Positions 21,074 to 31,015 of a stretch of DNA of 64,000 nt are shown here, in pieces. The position numbers and the translations under genes are program-made. The notes beneath the pieces are model-generated. The model was not told the DNA's origin. It was given only the letters and a program-made list of their open reading frames with translations, and made no database searches. The stretch is from Tenacibaculum sp. SZ-18. GTDB taxonomy: Bacteria > Bacteroidota > Bacteroidia > Flavobacteriales > Flavobacteriaceae. The stretch's first letter is position 1. Every line of letters begins with the position of its first letter. The stretch is taken from the NCBI RefSeq assembly GCF_002813915.1, contig NZ_CP019335.1, positions 2,525,777 to 2,589,776 of the forward strand. Reading direction: 5' to 3'.

Positions 21074-21595
21074 TTATCCGTTAAAAACTTTCTCTAATGA
21101 GATACCTCTTTGTCTTGCAATAGTTTCAGCGCTACGTAATTGTAATAATGCGTCGAAAGTTGCTTTCACCACGTTATGTGGGTTAGAAGATCCTTGAGAC
21201 TTAGATAATACGTCATGTACTCCTACAGATTCTAATACGGCACGTACAGCACCACCTGCGATAACTCCGGTACCATTTGAAGCTGGCTTAACAAAGACCT
21301 TTGCTCCTCCGAATTTACCTTTTTGCTCGTGAGGTAATGTTCCGTTTAAAAGTGGAATACGAACTAAGTTTTTCTTTGCATCTTCAACTGCTTTTGCAAT
21401 TGCAGATGAAACATCCTTAGACTTTCCTAATCCGTGTCCAACAACTCCCTTACCGTCACCTACTACTACGATAGCAGAAAAACCAAATGCTCTACCTCCT
21501 TTAGTAACTTTAGTAACACGTTGAACACCTACTAATCTGTCAACAAGCTCTAATCCGCTTGGTTTTACTCTTTCTACGTTTTTATATCCTAACAT
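21074..21595 (-). CDS. rpsE: 30S ribosomal protein S5
   Basis: S5 contributes to decoding fidelity and the mRNA entry channel. The 173-residue protein has the N-terminal double-stranded-RNA-binding-like domain ([34 protein letters not shown]) and the C-terminal domain ([19 protein letters not shown]). Order rplR-rpsE-rpmD is standard. Confidence 0.98.
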   Translation of the reverse strand: MLGYKNVERVKPSGLELVDRLVGVQRVTKVTKGGRAFGFSAIVVVGDGKGVVGHGLGKSKDVSSAIAKAVEDAKKNLVRIPLLNGTLPHEQKGKFGGAKVFVKPASNGTGVIAGGAVRAVLESVGVHDVLSKSQGSSNPHNVVKATFDALLQLRSAETIARQRGISLEKVFNG

Positions 21596-21606
21596 AATAT
21601 AATTTC

Positions 21607-21957
21607 TTAAAATTTTAAACCAGCTTCTCTTGCAGCGTCTGCTAATACTTTTACACGTCCATGGTATAAGTAACCATTTCTATCAAAAGCAACAGTCTCT
21701 AATCCTGCTTTTACAGCTTTCTCAGCGATTGCTTTTCCTACAGCTGCAGCAGTTTCTGCTTTAGAACCCGATGCAATTTCTTTATCTCTCGATGAAGCCG
21801 CTGCAATTGTCACACCGTCTACATCATTTATAATCTGTGCATAGATTTCTTTATTACTTCTGAATACTGATAACCTTGGCTTTGCAGCTGTACCAGAAAT
21901 AACTTTTCTAATTCTATACTTTATACGTTGTCTTCTTTCAAGTTTTGATAATGCCAT
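21607..21957 (-). CDS. rplR: 50S ribosomal protein L18
   Basis: L18 binds 5S rRNA. The 116-residue protein shows [20 protein letters not shown], the [20 protein letters not shown] block and the terminal [12 protein letters not shown]. It lies 11 bp after rplF. Confidence 0.98.
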   Translation of the reverse strand: MALSKLERRQRIKYRIRKVISGTAAKPRLSVFRSNKEIYAQIINDVDGVTIAAASSRDKEIASGSKAETAAAVGKAIAEKAVKAGLETVAFDRNGYLYHGRVKVLADAAREAGLKF

Positions 21958-21968
21958 AACACTAATTA

Positions 21969-22514
21969 TTATGCAGATTTACCTGCTTTTCTTCTAATTA
22001 CTTCACCAACAAACTTAACTCCTTTACCTTTATATGGCTCCGGCTTACGGAAAGAACGAATCTTAGCCGCTACTTGCCCCACTAATTGCTTATCGTGAGA
22101 AGTTAATTTTACGATTGGGTTTTTACCTTTTTCAGATACTGTTTCAACCTTAACCTCTGGTGCTAACTCTAAAACAATGTTATGAGAAAATCCTAAAGCT
22201 AAATCTAACTTTTGACCTTGGTTAGATGCTCTATAACCTACCCCTACTAATTCTAATTCCTTAGTATAACCTTTAGTTACACCTTCAATCATATTAGCGA
22301 TTAAAGCTCGGTATAAACCGTGTGCAGCCTTGTGTTCTTTACTATCTGATGGTCTTTCTAATGTTAAAGTACCATCCTCTTCCTTTACAGTAATATCAGA
22401 AGTTAACTTTTGAGTTAATTCCCCTAATTTACCTTTTACTGTTACCACGTTATCGTTTACTTTGAATTCAACACCTTGTGGCAATGTGATTGGGCTTTTA
22501 CCTATTCTACTCAT
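21969..22514 (-). CDS. rplF: 50S ribosomal protein L6
   Basis: L6 sits near the GTPase-associated centre. The 181-residue protein carries the N-terminal [16 protein letters not shown], the first repeat domain, and the C-terminal signature [20 protein letters not shown]. It is in the usual place between rpsH and rplR. Confidence 0.98.
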   Translation of the reverse strand: MSRIGKSPITLPQGVEFKVNDNVVTVKGKLGELTQKLTSDITVKEEDGTLTLERPSDSKEHKAAHGLYRALIANMIEGVTKGYTKELELVGVGYRASNQGQKLDLALGFSHNIVLELAPEVKVETVSEKGKNPIVKLTSHDKQLVGQVAAKIRSFRKPEPYKGKGVKFVGEVIRRKAGKSA

Positions 22515-22529
22515 CTTACAAAATGTTTA

Positions 22530-22928
22530 TTAGTAAACGTAACATAATACTTCTCCACCAACATTCTCTTGACGTGCTTTCTTGTTAGTCATCACACCTT
22601 TTGAAGTTGATACAATTGCGATACCAAGTCCGTTTAAAACTCTTGGCATTTCTTTAGCACCTACATACTTTCGTAAACCTGGAGTAGATACTCTTTGAAT
22701 TTTTCTGATAACCGGCTCTTTAGTTTGTCTATCGTACTTTAAAGCTATCTTGATAGTTCCTTGAACTTTATCGTCATTGAACTGATAACTTAAAATGTAA
22801 CCTTGATCAAACAAAATTTTGGTCATCTCCTTCTTCAATTTTGAAGCTGGAACTTCTACAACTCTGTGTCCTGCCATAATAGCATTTCTAACACGAGTAA
22901 GAAAATCCGCGATTGGATCTGTGTACAT
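22530..22928 (-). CDS. rpsH: 30S ribosomal protein S8
   Basis: S8 binds the central domain of 16S rRNA and in E. coli represses the spc operon by binding a structured mRNA site. The 132-residue protein begins MYTDPIADFLTRVRNAIMAG and ends with the S8 signature GIAIVSTSKGVMTNKKARQE. In most bacteria rpsH follows rpsN within tens of base pairs. Here 2.4 kb holding two unrelated genes lie between them, and rpsH has its own putative promoter and a structured leader. Confidence 0.98.
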   Translation of the reverse strand: MYTDPIADFLTRVRNAIMAGHRVVEVPASKLKKEMTKILFDQGYILSYQFNDDKVQGTIKIALKYDRQTKEPVIRKIQRVSTPGLRKYVGAKEMPRVLNGLGIAIVSTSKGVMTNKKARQENVGGEVLCYVY

Positions 22929-22952
22929 ATTAATTTAATTGCGGTTTTGGTA

Positions 22953-22996
22953 TTTAGTAGCTTCTATTTTACTTACGTTTTACCGTAACTACTAAA
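22953..22996 (-). promoter_or_regulatory. Hairpin in the rpsH leader, candidate S8 autoregulatory site
   Basis: The leader RNA can form TTTAGTAG paired with CTACTAAA (8 bp perfect). Inside is a second stem TTACG-GTAAAA-CGTAA and a one-sided 12-nt bulge (GTAAAATAGAAG). It lies 25-68 nt upstream of the rpsH start codon and has no T-run, so it is not a terminator. A helix with an asymmetric internal bulge is the kind of structure S8 recognises. The regulatory role is inference. Confidence 0.4.
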
Positions 22997-23096
22997 CCTG
23001 AAACCAGTTAAAACTTATTTTTTGTCTTTAAAGAGGCGATCATACACATGTTATTATTTCATAAAAAGGCATAATTTACCCTCTAAAAACAGTGTG

Positions 23097-23104
23097 CAAA
23101 TATA
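23097..23104 (-). promoter_or_regulatory. Putative -7 promoter element for the rpsH-rplQ unit
   Basis: The minus strand reads TATATTTG, a full TAnnTTTG match, inside TGTATATTTGCACACT. The rpsL promoter has the near-identical TGTACATTTGCACACT. No TTG is seen about 19 nt upstream, so the -33 element is weak. It would give a leader of about 160 nt and restart transcription of the spc/alpha genes after the insertion. Confidence 0.55.
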
Positions 23105-23218
23105 CATAAAGTTTTCGAAAAAAAAAGAGATTTTTCAATTATCGATTTGACTATTAATTTATTGCCAAATTGTAGTCATTTTCATTCACTATCAAAAAGC
23201 ATAATATTTTCAAATTTT

Positions 23219-24328
23219 TTAGTTCTTAGTTTTCATTCCAAAAAGAAATCTCATCCATTTAAAAAGATAAATCGCATGTCTATAAACAATCATAATTACC
23301 ACTAAAGAACTACAAAAAAGCAGTAGTGTTTTACTCAAAATCGATATATTTAATTGAATAATAAAATATCCAATTATAACTATAACTGTTTGATGTAACA
23401 TATAAAAAGGATATACCGCTTCATTCAGTTTCGTTAGAAGAAAACTTCTACTATTCAAGTGTTTATATCCGTAACCTAATACTGTTAAAAGAACCGACCA
23501 AGAAACTAAACTACACGTCAAGTACCAAATGCTCCATCTTTGTGAAACAGAAAAATATGGTGACAACACACTTGATGGAAGTAAATAATAGAAATAAAAA
23601 AGGACCGTGAAGAACAATGCTAATGAAAAATATTTTCTTCTATTAGAAAGAATTAAATTCCATAGGTTGTTTGAACTCGCTATCAGAAGACCTGCCATAA
23701 AATAGAAACTATAGTAAAGAGTAGAAGAAACATTTAAAATACTTTTAGAATCACTTGGGAAATAATACTTACTCACTATTCTGAGTAGGACTAATATAAT
23801 ACACCATGAAAACAATCCATATTTAGAGCTTGATTGTGTTATTTTCATGACTACTCTTTCGCCTTTACTTGACTTTAAAAATAAAATGAAAGGAATTGAA
23901 CAGAGAGACATCCAAAACAGGTTTTCTATAAACCAAAGATGATTCACTTTTAGTTGTGATAGTAATTTAAAATAACTACTAATATTAAAATTAAACTCCT
24001 CATAAAACTCAAAAAAAGTTTGAGGCGGAATTAAAACAACCATTCCAAAAATTAGAGGAATCAATAATCGAAAACTACGTTCTTTTATAAACTGTAACCA
24101 AGTTCTTTTTGAAAAGGCAAAAATTGTTCCTACACCAGAAACAAAAAATAATAATGGTAATCTAAACTGTTCGAAATACACCATTACATCATCTAGTAAT
24201 TTACTAGATTCGGAATTCATAATATGGAAATCATCTCCATTGAAAGGCATACAAACATGATGCACAAAAACAGCGAAAACAGAAATAACACGTAACCAAT
24301 CTAAATCAAATCTTCTATTAGTAGTCAT
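23219..24328 (-). CDS. Membrane acyltransferase (acyltransferase 3/OpgC-like family)
   Basis: The 369-residue integral membrane protein has about ten hydrophobic segments. The N-terminus RRFDLDWLRVISVFAVFVHH contains the paired histidines (23-24) typical of acyltransferase 3 proteins, which O-acetylate or O-succinylate extracytoplasmic glycans. Further family-like features are EQFRLPLLFFVSGVGTIFAF, RSFRLLIPLIFGM and a C-terminal YPFYMLHQTVIVIIGYF. The acceptor is unknown. It lies 107 bp downstream of a LytTR regulator on the same strand. The pair is inserted between rpsN and rpsH, so a LytTR-controlled envelope modification is the simplest reading, though this is inferred. No clear terminator follows it. 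Confidence 0.85.
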   Translation of the reverse strand: MTTNRRFDLDWLRVISVFAVFVHHVCMPFNGDDFHIMNSESSKLLDDVMVYFEQFRLPLLFFVSGVGTIFAFSKRTWLQFIKERSFRLLIPLIFGMVVLIPPQTFFEFYEEFNFNISSYFKLLSQLKVNHLWFIENLFWMSLCSIPFILFLKSSKGERVVMKITQSSSKYGLFSWCIILVLLRIVSKYYFPSDSKSILNVSSTLYYSFYFMAGLLIASSNNLWNLILSNRRKYFSLALFFTVLFYFYYLLPSSVLSPYFSVSQRWSIWYLTCSLVSWSVLLTVLGYGYKHLNSRSFLLTKLNEAVYPFYMLHQTVIVIIGYFIIQLNISILSKTLLLFCSSLVVIMIVYRHAIYLFKWMRFLFGMKTKN

Positions 24329-24435
24329 AAATAAAATTTAAAATTATTTATGCGAAACTATTCAGAAAACCGTGGAGTATTTAATTCAAATAAGGAAATG
24401 AGACCTATAACAACAACTTTGTGACGTATGACAAT

Positions 24436-25284
24436 CTATGAGTAGGCAGATTTATAGATTTCTTCAAACAGATCTATTCGACCTCTTGAAACGAGAACTT
24501 CTTCAATACTGTTTTTCATTCTTAATTTATAACCTTGAGTATTTCCTTTGATGTTTTCTATCTTATACATATTAACCAAATAAGATCGATGAGACTTTAT
24601 AATGAAATCGAAACCTTTCAATTGATCCTCTAAACTTTTTAACGATATTCTCTTCAAGAAGACATTATCCTTGATAAAAATATATGTATAATTTTTATCT
24701 GATTTAGCAAATATAAAATCATCAATATTCAGAGTAAAATCATCATTATTAACCAAAGTCTTGATTCGGATTGAATCATTATTGTGTCCTAGTTCTTGCT
24801 CAACAACTGTTAGCCTCTTACTCCTTAAATTATAAATACTTCGTAATCTTTCAACATTTATAGAAGTAATAATAAACATTAATAACGCCCCAACTAAAAC
24901 AGTATTCCTAACTTCTTCATATACATATCGAAGTGACCAATTATCATCTTTATCATAAATGAAATCTCTAATTAAAAATTGACAAACACCAATCATTATT
25001 AAAACTAGTAGCAAGAAAATAACCTCATTCTTTACGCGCCATTCTGAGCTCGATTTTCTAACATTATTTAAAATTGCACAACTTCCCATGAAAACCAATA
25101 ATGAAATAAATGAATGTATAAAGGAGATTGTTAAATAAGAAAATCTTAATTCGGAAAAGTTAACATCAAACGGTTCAAATAGAAAACTAAACAAAGTGGA
25201 CAAAATTAATATTACGATTCCTATAAGAAATGAAGTTTTAAGATCGTAATAAAATGGATAGTTCAAATTAAGAAACTTCCTCAT
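24436..25284 (-). CDS. Membrane-anchored LytTR-family transcriptional regulator
   Basis: The 282-residue protein has four N-terminal hydrophobic segments (about 18-36, 50-72, 86-104, 126-142), a short linker helix, and a C-terminal LytTR DNA-binding domain (about 183-275). That domain contains the DDFIFAKSDKNYTYIFIKDN pattern, IIKSHRSYLVNM and EVLVSRGR. No receiver or kinase domain is present, so the membrane part may itself sense the signal. It starts only 23 bp below the rpsN terminator and runs toward the acyltransferase gene, its probable target. How it is transcribed is unclear: read-through from rpsN or a promoter inside the terminator. Confidence 0.88.
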   Translation of the reverse strand: MRKFLNLNYPFYYDLKTSFLIGIVILILSTLFSFLFEPFDVNFSELRFSYLTISFIHSFISLLVFMGSCAILNNVRKSSSEWRVKNEVIFLLLVLIMIGVCQFLIRDFIYDKDDNWSLRYVYEEVRNTVLVGALLMFIITSINVERLRSIYNLRSKRLTVVEQELGHNNDSIRIKTLVNNDDFTLNIDDFIFAKSDKNYTYIFIKDNVFLKRISLKSLEDQLKGFDFIIKSHRSYLVNMYKIENIKGNTQGYKLRMKNSIEEVLVSRGRIDLFEEIYKSAYS

Positions 25285-25306
25285 AAATTAAATTTTTCCC
25301 TAAAAT

Positions 25307-25341
25307 AAAAAAAGGTGCACAAATAATTGTACACCTTTTTT
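25307..25341 (-). terminator. Terminator after rpsN, splitting the spc operon
   Basis: The minus strand forms AAAAAAGGTGTACA ... TGTGCACCTTTTTT, a 14-position stem with one mismatch and a T-run, 20 bp past the rpsN stop. It ends the rplC-rpsN unit. Confidence 0.88.
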
Positions 25342-25361
25342 ATATCTTCATAACTGATATA

Positions 25362-25631
25362 CTACCAGCTAGCTTTCTTTACACCTGGAATTAATCCTTG
25401 GTTTGCCATTTCACGGAAAGTAACACGTGAAATTCCAAACTGACGCATATATCCTTTTGGACGACCAGTTAGCTTACAACGATTGTGCATTCTAATTGGT
25501 GAAGCGTTCTTAGGTAACTTTTGTAATGCCTCGTAATCACCAGCTTCTTTTAAAGCCTTTCTTTTCTCAGCATACTTAGCAACCGTTTTAGCTCTTTTAC
25601 GCTCGCGCGCTTTCATTGATTCTTTAGCCAT
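25362..25631 (-). CDS. rpsN: 30S ribosomal protein S14 (zinc-free)
   Basis: The 89-residue S14 has the C-terminal signature [20 protein letters not shown] and ends KKASW. Only one of the four zinc-ligand cysteines of the zinc form remains, so this is the C-minus type. It lies 4 bp after rplE. In this genome it is the last gene of its unit because a terminator and a non-ribosomal insertion follow. Confidence 0.97.
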   Translation of the reverse strand: MAKESMKARERKRAKTVAKYAEKRKALKEAGDYEALQKLPKNASPIRMHNRCKLTGRPKGYMRQFGISRVTFREMANQGLIPGVKKASW

Positions 25632-25635
25632 CTTA

Positions 25636-26187
25636 TTAATTCTTTTTAAATGGTAAACCTAATTCTCCTAATAATGACTTAGCTTCTTTATCAGTTTGAG
25701 CAGATGTTACGAAAGTAATATCCATTCCGTTGATTTTCTTTACTTGGTCAATATTAATCTCTGGGTAAATGATTTGTTCAGTAATTCCTAAATTGTAATT
25801 ACCTCTACCATCGAATCCATTTGCTTTAATTCCATTAAAATCTCTTACACGTGGTAAAGAAGCAGTGATTAAACGATCTAAGAATTCGTACATAATATCA
25901 CCTCTTAACGTAACTTTAGCACCGATTGGCATTCCTTTACGTAATTTGAAGTTTGCAACGTCTTTCTTAGAAATTGTTGGAACTGCTTTTTGACCAGTAA
26001 TTGAAGTTAATTCTTCAATAGCATAATCAATTAATTTCTTATCAGCAATAGCAGCACCTACACCTTTACTTACAACAATCTTCTGCAACTTTGGTACTTG
26101 CATTACGTTCTTATATCCGAACTCATCAGTTAGAGCCTTGATAACTCTAGCTTTGTATTCTTCTTTTAATCTTGGTACGTAACTCAT
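25636..26187 (-). CDS. rplE: 50S ribosomal protein L5
   Basis: L5 binds 5S rRNA and contacts P-site tRNA. The 183-residue sequence shows the N-terminal [36 protein letters not shown] and [20 protein letters not shown]. It starts 2 bp after the rplX stop. Confidence 0.98.
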   Translation of the reverse strand: MSYVPRLKEEYKARVIKALTDEFGYKNVMQVPKLQKIVVSKGVGAAIADKKLIDYAIEELTSITGQKAVPTISKKDVANFKLRKGMPIGAKVTLRGDIMYEFLDRLITASLPRVRDFNGIKANGFDGRGNYNLGITEQIIYPEINIDQVKKINGMDITFVTSAQTDKEAKSLLGELGLPFKKN

Positions 26188-26189
26188 GA

Positions 26190-26498
26190 TTATATTTCGT
26201 TTTTAGTTTTTTTAGAGATTCTAGTTTTAGTATCTCCTTCAACTTTATAACCTACTCTTACAGCTTCACCATTTTCTACTAAAGCAACGTTCGAAACATG
26301 TAATGGAGCCTCCTGTTTTACAATACCTCCTTGTGGATTAGCAGCGCTAGGTTTAGTGTGCTTAGAAACCATATTCACACCTTCCACTACTACTCTGTCC
26401 TTATCTTTAAGGATTCGTAAAACTTTTCCTTCTGATCCTTTGTGATCTCCTGCGATAACTTTAACAGTATCTCCTGATTTAATTTTAAATTTCTTCAT
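26190..26498 (-). CDS. rplX: 50S ribosomal protein L24
   Basis: L24 is an assembly initiator of the 50S subunit. The 102-residue protein has the KOW motif ([20 protein letters not shown]) and [16 protein letters not shown]. Order rplN-rplX-rplE is standard. Confidence 0.98.
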   Translation of the reverse strand: MKKFKIKSGDTVKVIAGDHKGSEGKVLRILKDKDRVVVEGVNMVSKHTKPSAANPQGGIVKQEAPLHVSNVALVENGEAVRVGYKVEGDTKTRISKKTKNEI

Positions 26499-26512
26499 CT
26501 TAAAATCTGTTT

Positions 26513-26881
26513 TTATAACACCTCAGGTGCTAATGATACTATCTTCATAAATTGTTTCTCACGTAATTCACGAGCAACAGGACCGAATACACGGGTACCT
26601 CTCATCTCCTCAGTAGGATTTAAAAGTACACAAGCGTTATCATCAAATCTGATATATGACCCGTCTTTACGTCTAACTTCTTTCTTAGTACGAACAACAA
26701 CTGCGCGAGAAACCTGACCTTTCTTTACAGTTCCGTTTGGAGTTGCAGACTTTACTGTAACAACAATCTTATCTCCAACGCTAGCGTAACGCTTTTTTGT
26801 TCCTCCTAAAACTCTAATCACTAAAACTTCCTTTGCTCCAGTGTTGTCTGCTACTTTTAATCTTGATTCTGTTTGTAACAT
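26513..26881 (-). CDS. rplN: 50S ribosomal protein L14
   Basis: L14 lies at the subunit interface. The 122-residue sequence has [20 protein letters not shown] and the C-terminal [20 protein letters not shown] signature. It starts 1 bp after rpsQ ends. Confidence 0.98.
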   Translation of the reverse strand: MLQTESRLKVADNTGAKEVLVIRVLGGTKKRYASVGDKIVVTVKSATPNGTVKKGQVSRAVVVRTKKEVRRKDGSYIRFDDNACVLLNPTEEMRGTRVFGPVARELREKQFMKIVSLAPEVL

Positions 26882-26882
26882 A

Positions 26883-27140
26883 TTATTTAGCTCTTTCTAG
26901 GATTTCTACTAATCTCCAACGCTTAGATTTACTTAATGGACGAGTTTCCATTATTCTCACTGTATCTCCAATGTTGCAATCGTTATTCTCGTCATGTGCA
27001 ACGTACTTCTTCGTTTTCTTGACGAATTTACCGTACATTGGGTGCTTTACTCTTTTTACCTCGCTAACTACAATAGATTTCTCCATTTTGTTGCTAGATA
27101 CTACACCTATTCTCTCTTTTCTAAGATTTCTTTTTTCCAT
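26883..27140 (-). CDS. rpsQ: 30S ribosomal protein S17
   Basis: The 85-residue OB-fold protein shows [19 protein letters not shown], the [18 protein letters not shown] stretch and the [14 protein letters not shown]-terminus, typical of bacterial S17. It follows rpmC after 19 bp. Confidence 0.98.
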   Translation of the reverse strand: MEKRNLRKERIGVVSSNKMEKSIVVSEVKRVKHPMYGKFVKKTKKYVAHDENNDCNIGDTVRIMETRPLSKSKRWRLVEILERAK

Positions 27141-27159
27141 CTTTAAAACTGACTAGAAT

Positions 27160-27351
27160 TTATTGTAATTCTCTTTTAGTTAACTCTGTTGCAATTCTTG
27201 CAACAGTTCTTCTTAAGGTTCTTAACTGCAATGGGTTATCCAGTGGAGTTATCGCGTGAGCCATCTTAAGATCAGTATAATTTTTCTTCAACGCTCCTAG
27301 CTTATCTTGTAAGTCAGCTGTTGATAATTCTTTTATTTCTGATTGTTTCAT
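27160..27351 (-). CDS. rpmC: 50S ribosomal protein L29
   Basis: The 63-residue coiled protein (MKQSEIKELSTADLQDKLGA, then RTLRRTVARIATEL) is L29, located at the tunnel exit next to L23. It lies 12 bp after rplP. Confidence 0.97.
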   Translation of the reverse strand: MKQSEIKELSTADLQDKLGALKKNYTDLKMAHAITPLDNPLQLRTLRRTVARIATELTKRELQ

Positions 27352-27363
27352 GATCTATTAGAA

Positions 27364-27795
27364 TTAAGCGTTATAATCAAAATCTCTTGCAATGATAAAC
27401 TTTGTCTTTACCGGAAGCTTTTGTGCAGCTAAACGCAATGCTTCTTTAGCTACCTCCATTGGTACACCACCAACTTCGAATAAGATCCTTCCTGGTTTAA
27501 CAACAGCTACAAAATGGTCAGGTGCTCCTTTACCTTTACCCATACGTACCTCTAACGGTTTCTTTGTTATTGGCTTATCTGGGAAAATTTTAATCCAAAG
27601 TTGACCTTCCCTTTTCATATAACGAGTCGCCGCAATACGAGCAGCTTCAATTTGTCGAGAAGTAAGTAAGTTCTGGTCTAAGGATTTAATTCCAAACATT
27701 CCGTTTGATAATTGAGTACCTCTTCCAGAGTTACCACTCATATTTCCTTTACCTTTCTGAACCCTACGAAATTTTACTCTTTTTGGCTGTAACAT
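27364..27795 (-). CDS. rplP: 50S ribosomal protein L16
   Basis: L16 helps position A-site tRNA at the peptidyl transferase centre. The 143-residue protein shows [20 protein letters not shown], the [20 protein letters not shown] block and a C-terminal [13 protein letters not shown]. It is in the usual place between rpsC and rpmC. Confidence 0.98.
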   Translation of the reverse strand: MLQPKRVKFRRVQKGKGNMSGNSGRGTQLSNGMFGIKSLDQNLLTSRQIEAARIAATRYMKREGQLWIKIFPDKPITKKPLEVRMGKGKGAPDHFVAVVKPGRILFEVGGVPMEVAKEALRLAAQKLPVKTKFIIARDFDYNA

Positions 27796-27815
27796 CTCTA
27801 ATTTCTTTTATAAAA

Positions 27816-28538
27816 TTATTTTCTTCTGCGAGGTTGACGTCTTCCACCTCCACCTTTATTGTTAGAATTACCTTTTTGTTTAGATAATCCAACTAATGGA
27901 GATAATTCACGTTTTCCATAAACCTCACCTTTCATAATCCATACTTTCACACCGATTCTTCCGTATGTAGTATGAGCTTCAACAAGTGAATAATCGATAT
28001 CTGCTCTGAAAGTAGATAAAGGAATTCTTCCCTCTTTATAGTGTTCAGAACGTGCCATTTCAGCTCCGTTTAAACGACCAGAAAGTTGAACTTTAATACC
28101 TTCTGCGTTCATACGCATTGCAGCCGCAATAGCCATTTTTGTAGCACGTTTGTAAGAAATTCTATTTTCAATTTGGCGTGCGATACTAGCTGCAACTAAA
28201 TTTGCATCTAATTCTGGACGCTTAATCTCAAAAATATTAATTTGAACTTCTTTACCAGTAATTTTCTTAAGCTCCTCTTTTAACTTGTCTACCTCTTGAC
28301 CTCCTTTACCGATAATGATACCAGGACGTGCCGTAGTGATAGTAACGGTTACAAGTTTTAAGGTACGCTCAATAATAATACGAGATACACTTGCTTTAGA
28401 TAATCTAGCTTTTAAATACCTTCTTATCTTATCATCCTCAGCAATTTTATCACCGTAGTCATTTCCACCATACCAGTTAGATTCCCATCCTCTGATAATT
28501 CCTAAACGATTTCCTATTGGATTTGTCTTTTGTCCCAT
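27816..28538 (-). CDS. rpsC: 30S ribosomal protein S3
   Basis: S3 lines the mRNA entry pore. The 240-residue protein has the type II KH domain with the [18 protein letters not shown] motif and the C-terminal [20 protein letters not shown] signature. Its tail ([19 protein letters not shown]) is glycine- and arginine-rich. It follows rplV after 12 bp. Confidence 0.98.
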   Translation of the reverse strand: MGQKTNPIGNRLGIIRGWESNWYGGNDYGDKIAEDDKIRRYLKARLSKASVSRIIIERTLKLVTVTITTARPGIIIGKGGQEVDKLKEELKKITGKEVQINIFEIKRPELDANLVAASIARQIENRISYKRATKMAIAAAMRMNAEGIKVQLSGRLNGAEMARSEHYKEGRIPLSTFRADIDYSLVEAHTTYGRIGVKVWIMKGEVYGKRELSPLVGLSKQKGNSNNKGGGGRRQPRRRK

Positions 28539-28550
28539 TTCTACTAATGA

Positions 28551-28955
28551 TTAATTGCTGTTATTTTTAGTTCCTAACTCTAAAGTAACGTGGTTAGAAC
28601 GCTTACGAATTCTGTGAGCACGTCCTTGTGGAGCAGGTCTTAATCTTTTTAACATCCCTGCGCTATCTACATAGATAGATTTCACGAATAACCCAGCATC
28701 TTCCATGCTAGCATCTTCATTCTTAGCTTGCCAGTTAGCAATAGCTGATAATAATAACTTCTCTAAGTTACGCGATGCTTCTTTTGGACTGAACTTTAAG
28801 ATTTGTAAAGCCTTTTCAACTTCAACACCTCTTACCTGATCGGCTACTAAACGCATTTTTCTTGGTGACGTAGGACAGTTAGTAAGCTTAGCAAATGCTC
28901 TTTGCTTCTTAGCTTCTTTTAACTGCGTTGCCATGTTTTTTTTACGACTTCCCAT
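28551..28955 (-). CDS. rplV: 50S ribosomal protein L22
   Basis: L22 lines the exit tunnel with its beta-hairpin. The 134-residue protein carries [17 protein letters not shown], the [20 protein letters not shown] hairpin and [16 protein letters not shown]. Either the first Met (MGSRKKN) or the internal Met at residue 8 could be the start. The first gives the expected 9-bp spacing after rpsS. Confidence 0.97.
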   Translation of the reverse strand: MGSRKKNMATQLKEAKKQRAFAKLTNCPTSPRKMRLVADQVRGVEVEKALQILKFSPKEASRNLEKLLLSAIANWQAKNEDASMEDAGLFVKSIYVDSAGMLKRLRPAPQGRAHRIRKRSNHVTLELGTKNNSN

Positions 28956-28964
28956 AATATCCTA

Positions 28965-29243
28965 CTATTTTTTTCCTTTATTTTTAGCACCAGCATGTCC
29001 ACGGAATGAACGAGTTGGTGAAAATTCGCCTAACTTATGACCTACCATGTTTTCTGTAACGTAAACAGGCACAAACTGTCGTCCATTGTGAACAGCAATA
29101 GTTTGTCCAACAAAATCAGGAGTAATCATACTAGCTCTTGACCAAGTTTTGATCACAGATTTCTTTCCTGATTCAACGTTAGCTAACACTTTTCTTTCTA
29201 ACTTATAGTGAACGTAAGGTCCTTTTTTTAATGATCTTGCCAT
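28965..29243 (-). CDS. rpsS: 30S ribosomal protein S19
   Basis: The 92-residue protein ([51 protein letters not shown]) is a canonical S19 of the 30S head. It lies between rplB and rplV. Confidence 0.98.
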   Translation of the reverse strand: MARSLKKGPYVHYKLERKVLANVESGKKSVIKTWSRASMITPDFVGQTIAVHNGRQFVPVYVTENMVGHKLGEFSPTRSFRGHAGAKNKGKK

Positions 29244-29249
29244 GATTTA

Positions 29250-30074
29250 TTATTTCTTTCTACGTTCTAAAATATACTTGTTACTAGCTTTAGTCTTAGA
29301 TCTAGTCTTATATCCTTTAGCTGGGATACCATTCTTAGATCTTGGATGTCCTCCAGAAGAACGTCCTTCACCACCACCCATTGGGTGATCAACTGGGTTC
29401 TTTCTAACTGCATTAGTTCTTGGTCTTCTACCTAACCATCGAGATCTACCAGCTTTACCAGAAACTAATAATTGATGATCTGAATTAGATACTACTCCAA
29501 TAGTTGCCAAACAAGTTTGTAAGATTAATCTTGTTTCACCTGAAGGTAACTTAACAATTGCATATTTTCCGTCTCTCGCCATTAATTGGGCAAAAGAACC
29601 TGCAGAACGAGCCATAACAGCTCCTTGACCTGGACGTAATTCGATACAAGAAATAGTTGTTCCTAAAGGAATATCACTTAAGAACATAGCATTACCAACA
29701 TCTGGTGTAGCTTCTTTTCCTGAAACGATAGTTTGTCCTACTTTTAATCCGTTTTGTGCGATTACATAACGCTTTTCTCCATCAGCATATTGAACTAAAG
29801 CGATAAACGCTGTACGGTTTGGATCGTACTCAATAGTTAACACTGTAGCAGGATCGTTGTATCTACTTCTTTTAAAATCGATAATACGATATCTTCTCTT
29901 ATGACCTCCACCTCTATTAGGAGTAGTCATACGACCCTGATTGTTTCGACCTCCAGTTCTTTTTTTCGGAGCCAATAATGACTTTTCCGGCTTATCAGTA
30001 GTGATGGTGTCGAACCCATTCACAACTCTAAAACGCTGACCTGGTGTTATTGGTTTTAATTTTCTAACTGACAT
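29250..30074 (-). CDS. rplB: 50S ribosomal protein L2
   Basis: L2 is essential for subunit association and peptidyl transfer. The 274-residue protein includes [34 protein letters not shown] and the catalytically important C-terminal [13 protein letters not shown] with its invariant histidine. It follows rplW after 15 bp. Confidence 0.98.
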   Translation of the reverse strand: MSVRKLKPITPGQRFRVVNGFDTITTDKPEKSLLAPKKRTGGRNNQGRMTTPNRGGGHKRRYRIIDFKRSRYNDPATVLTIEYDPNRTAFIALVQYADGEKRYVIAQNGLKVGQTIVSGKEATPDVGNAMFLSDIPLGTTISCIELRPGQGAVMARSAGSFAQLMARDGKYAIVKLPSGETRLILQTCLATIGVVSNSDHQLLVSGKAGRSRWLGRRPRTNAVRKNPVDHPMGGGEGRSSGGHPRSKNGIPAKGYKTRSKTKASNKYILERRKK

Positions 30075-30089
30075 TTGTCTTGCTTATTC

Positions 30090-30377
30090 TTATAGATTGT
30101 TATAAAAATCAATTTCGCCATCGGCTAACTGAACAACCGCTTTTTTATAACCGCTTGTTAAACCAGTTACTAAACCTTTTTTAGTATACTTAGTTTTTCT
30201 TAATGCTGGGTGATTTAAAGTTCTCACCTTTTCTACTGTTACTCCGTAAGTAGCTTCAACAGCATCCTTAATTTGAATTTTGTTAGCTTTCTTGTTCACA
30301 ACAAAAGTGTAACGATTAAAACGCTCGCTATCACCAGTTGCTTTTTCTGTAATAATAGGTTTAATTAAAATACTCAT
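30090..30377 (-). CDS. rplW: 50S ribosomal protein L23
   Basis: L23 sits at the tunnel exit and docks trigger factor and SRP. The 95-residue protein has LIKPIITEKATGDSERFNRY and the NKIQIKDAVEATYGVTVEKV stretch. It follows rplD after 8 bp. Confidence 0.98.
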   Translation of the reverse strand: MSILIKPIITEKATGDSERFNRYTFVVNKKANKIQIKDAVEATYGVTVEKVRTLNHPALRKTKYTKKGLVTGLTSGYKKAVVQLADGEIDFYNNL

Positions 30378-30385
30378 CTTATTCC

Positions 30386-31015
30386 CTATTTACTTAAATT
30401 AGATTCAATTCCTTCTAATGTACTTTCAGCGATTACTACTTTACCAGCGTTTAAAACGTTGTACGTATTTAATCCTGTAGCACTAACTACTTTCGAATTC
30501 TTTAAGTTACGAGAAGATAAATAAACATTTTTATTCTCTGCACCTAATACAAATAATGATTTCTTCGTATCTAATTCTAAAGCCTTTAATACCTTAGCAA
30601 ATTCTTTAGTCTTTGGAGTTTCAAAGTTAAAATCTTCCACAACCACTAAATTGCTATCTTTTGCCTGAATACTTAAAGCTGATTTTCGAGCTAAACGCTT
30701 TAAATTCTTGTTTAATTTGAAAGAATAGTTTCTTGGTCTTGGACCGAAGATACGTCCTCCACCTCTAAAAACTGGTGACTTGATACTTCCTGCACGAGCA
30801 GTACCTGTACCTTTTTGCTTTTTAATCTTTCTAGTACTTCCAGTAATCTCACCTCTCTCTTTAGATTTGTGAGTTCCTTGTCTTTGATTAGCCAAATATT
30901 GCTTTACATCTAAGTAAATTGCGTGATCATTTGGCTCAATTCCGAATACTTCGTTAGAAAGTTCAACTTTTCTACCAGTATCTTTTCCTGTAATATCTAA
31001 TACTGCTACCTTCAT
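30386..31015 (-). CDS. rplD: 50S ribosomal protein L4
   Basis: L4 lines the exit tunnel and, in E. coli, represses its own S10 operon through attenuation and translation at the leader. The 209-residue protein shows the tunnel-loop block [20 protein letters not shown] and [19 protein letters not shown]. Its start codon overlaps the rplC stop in a TAATG junction. The attenuator-like leader upstream of rplC makes L4 autoregulation worth testing here. Confidence 0.98.
   Translation of the reverse strand: MKVAVLDITGKDTGRKVELSNEVFGIEPNDHAIYLDVKQYLANQRQGTHKSKERGEITGSTRKIKKQKGTGTARAGSIKSPVFRGGGRIFGPRPRNYSFKLNKNLKRLARKSALSIQAKDSNLVVVEDFNFETPKTKEFAKVLKALELDTKKSLFVLGAENKNVYLSSRNLKNSKVVSATGLNTYNVLNAGKVVIAESTLEGIESNLSK

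Noticed and set aside
26833..27156. 107-residue plus-strand frame across rplN and rpsQ
   Set aside because: It runs against two ribosomal protein genes and is a hydrophobic shadow translation.
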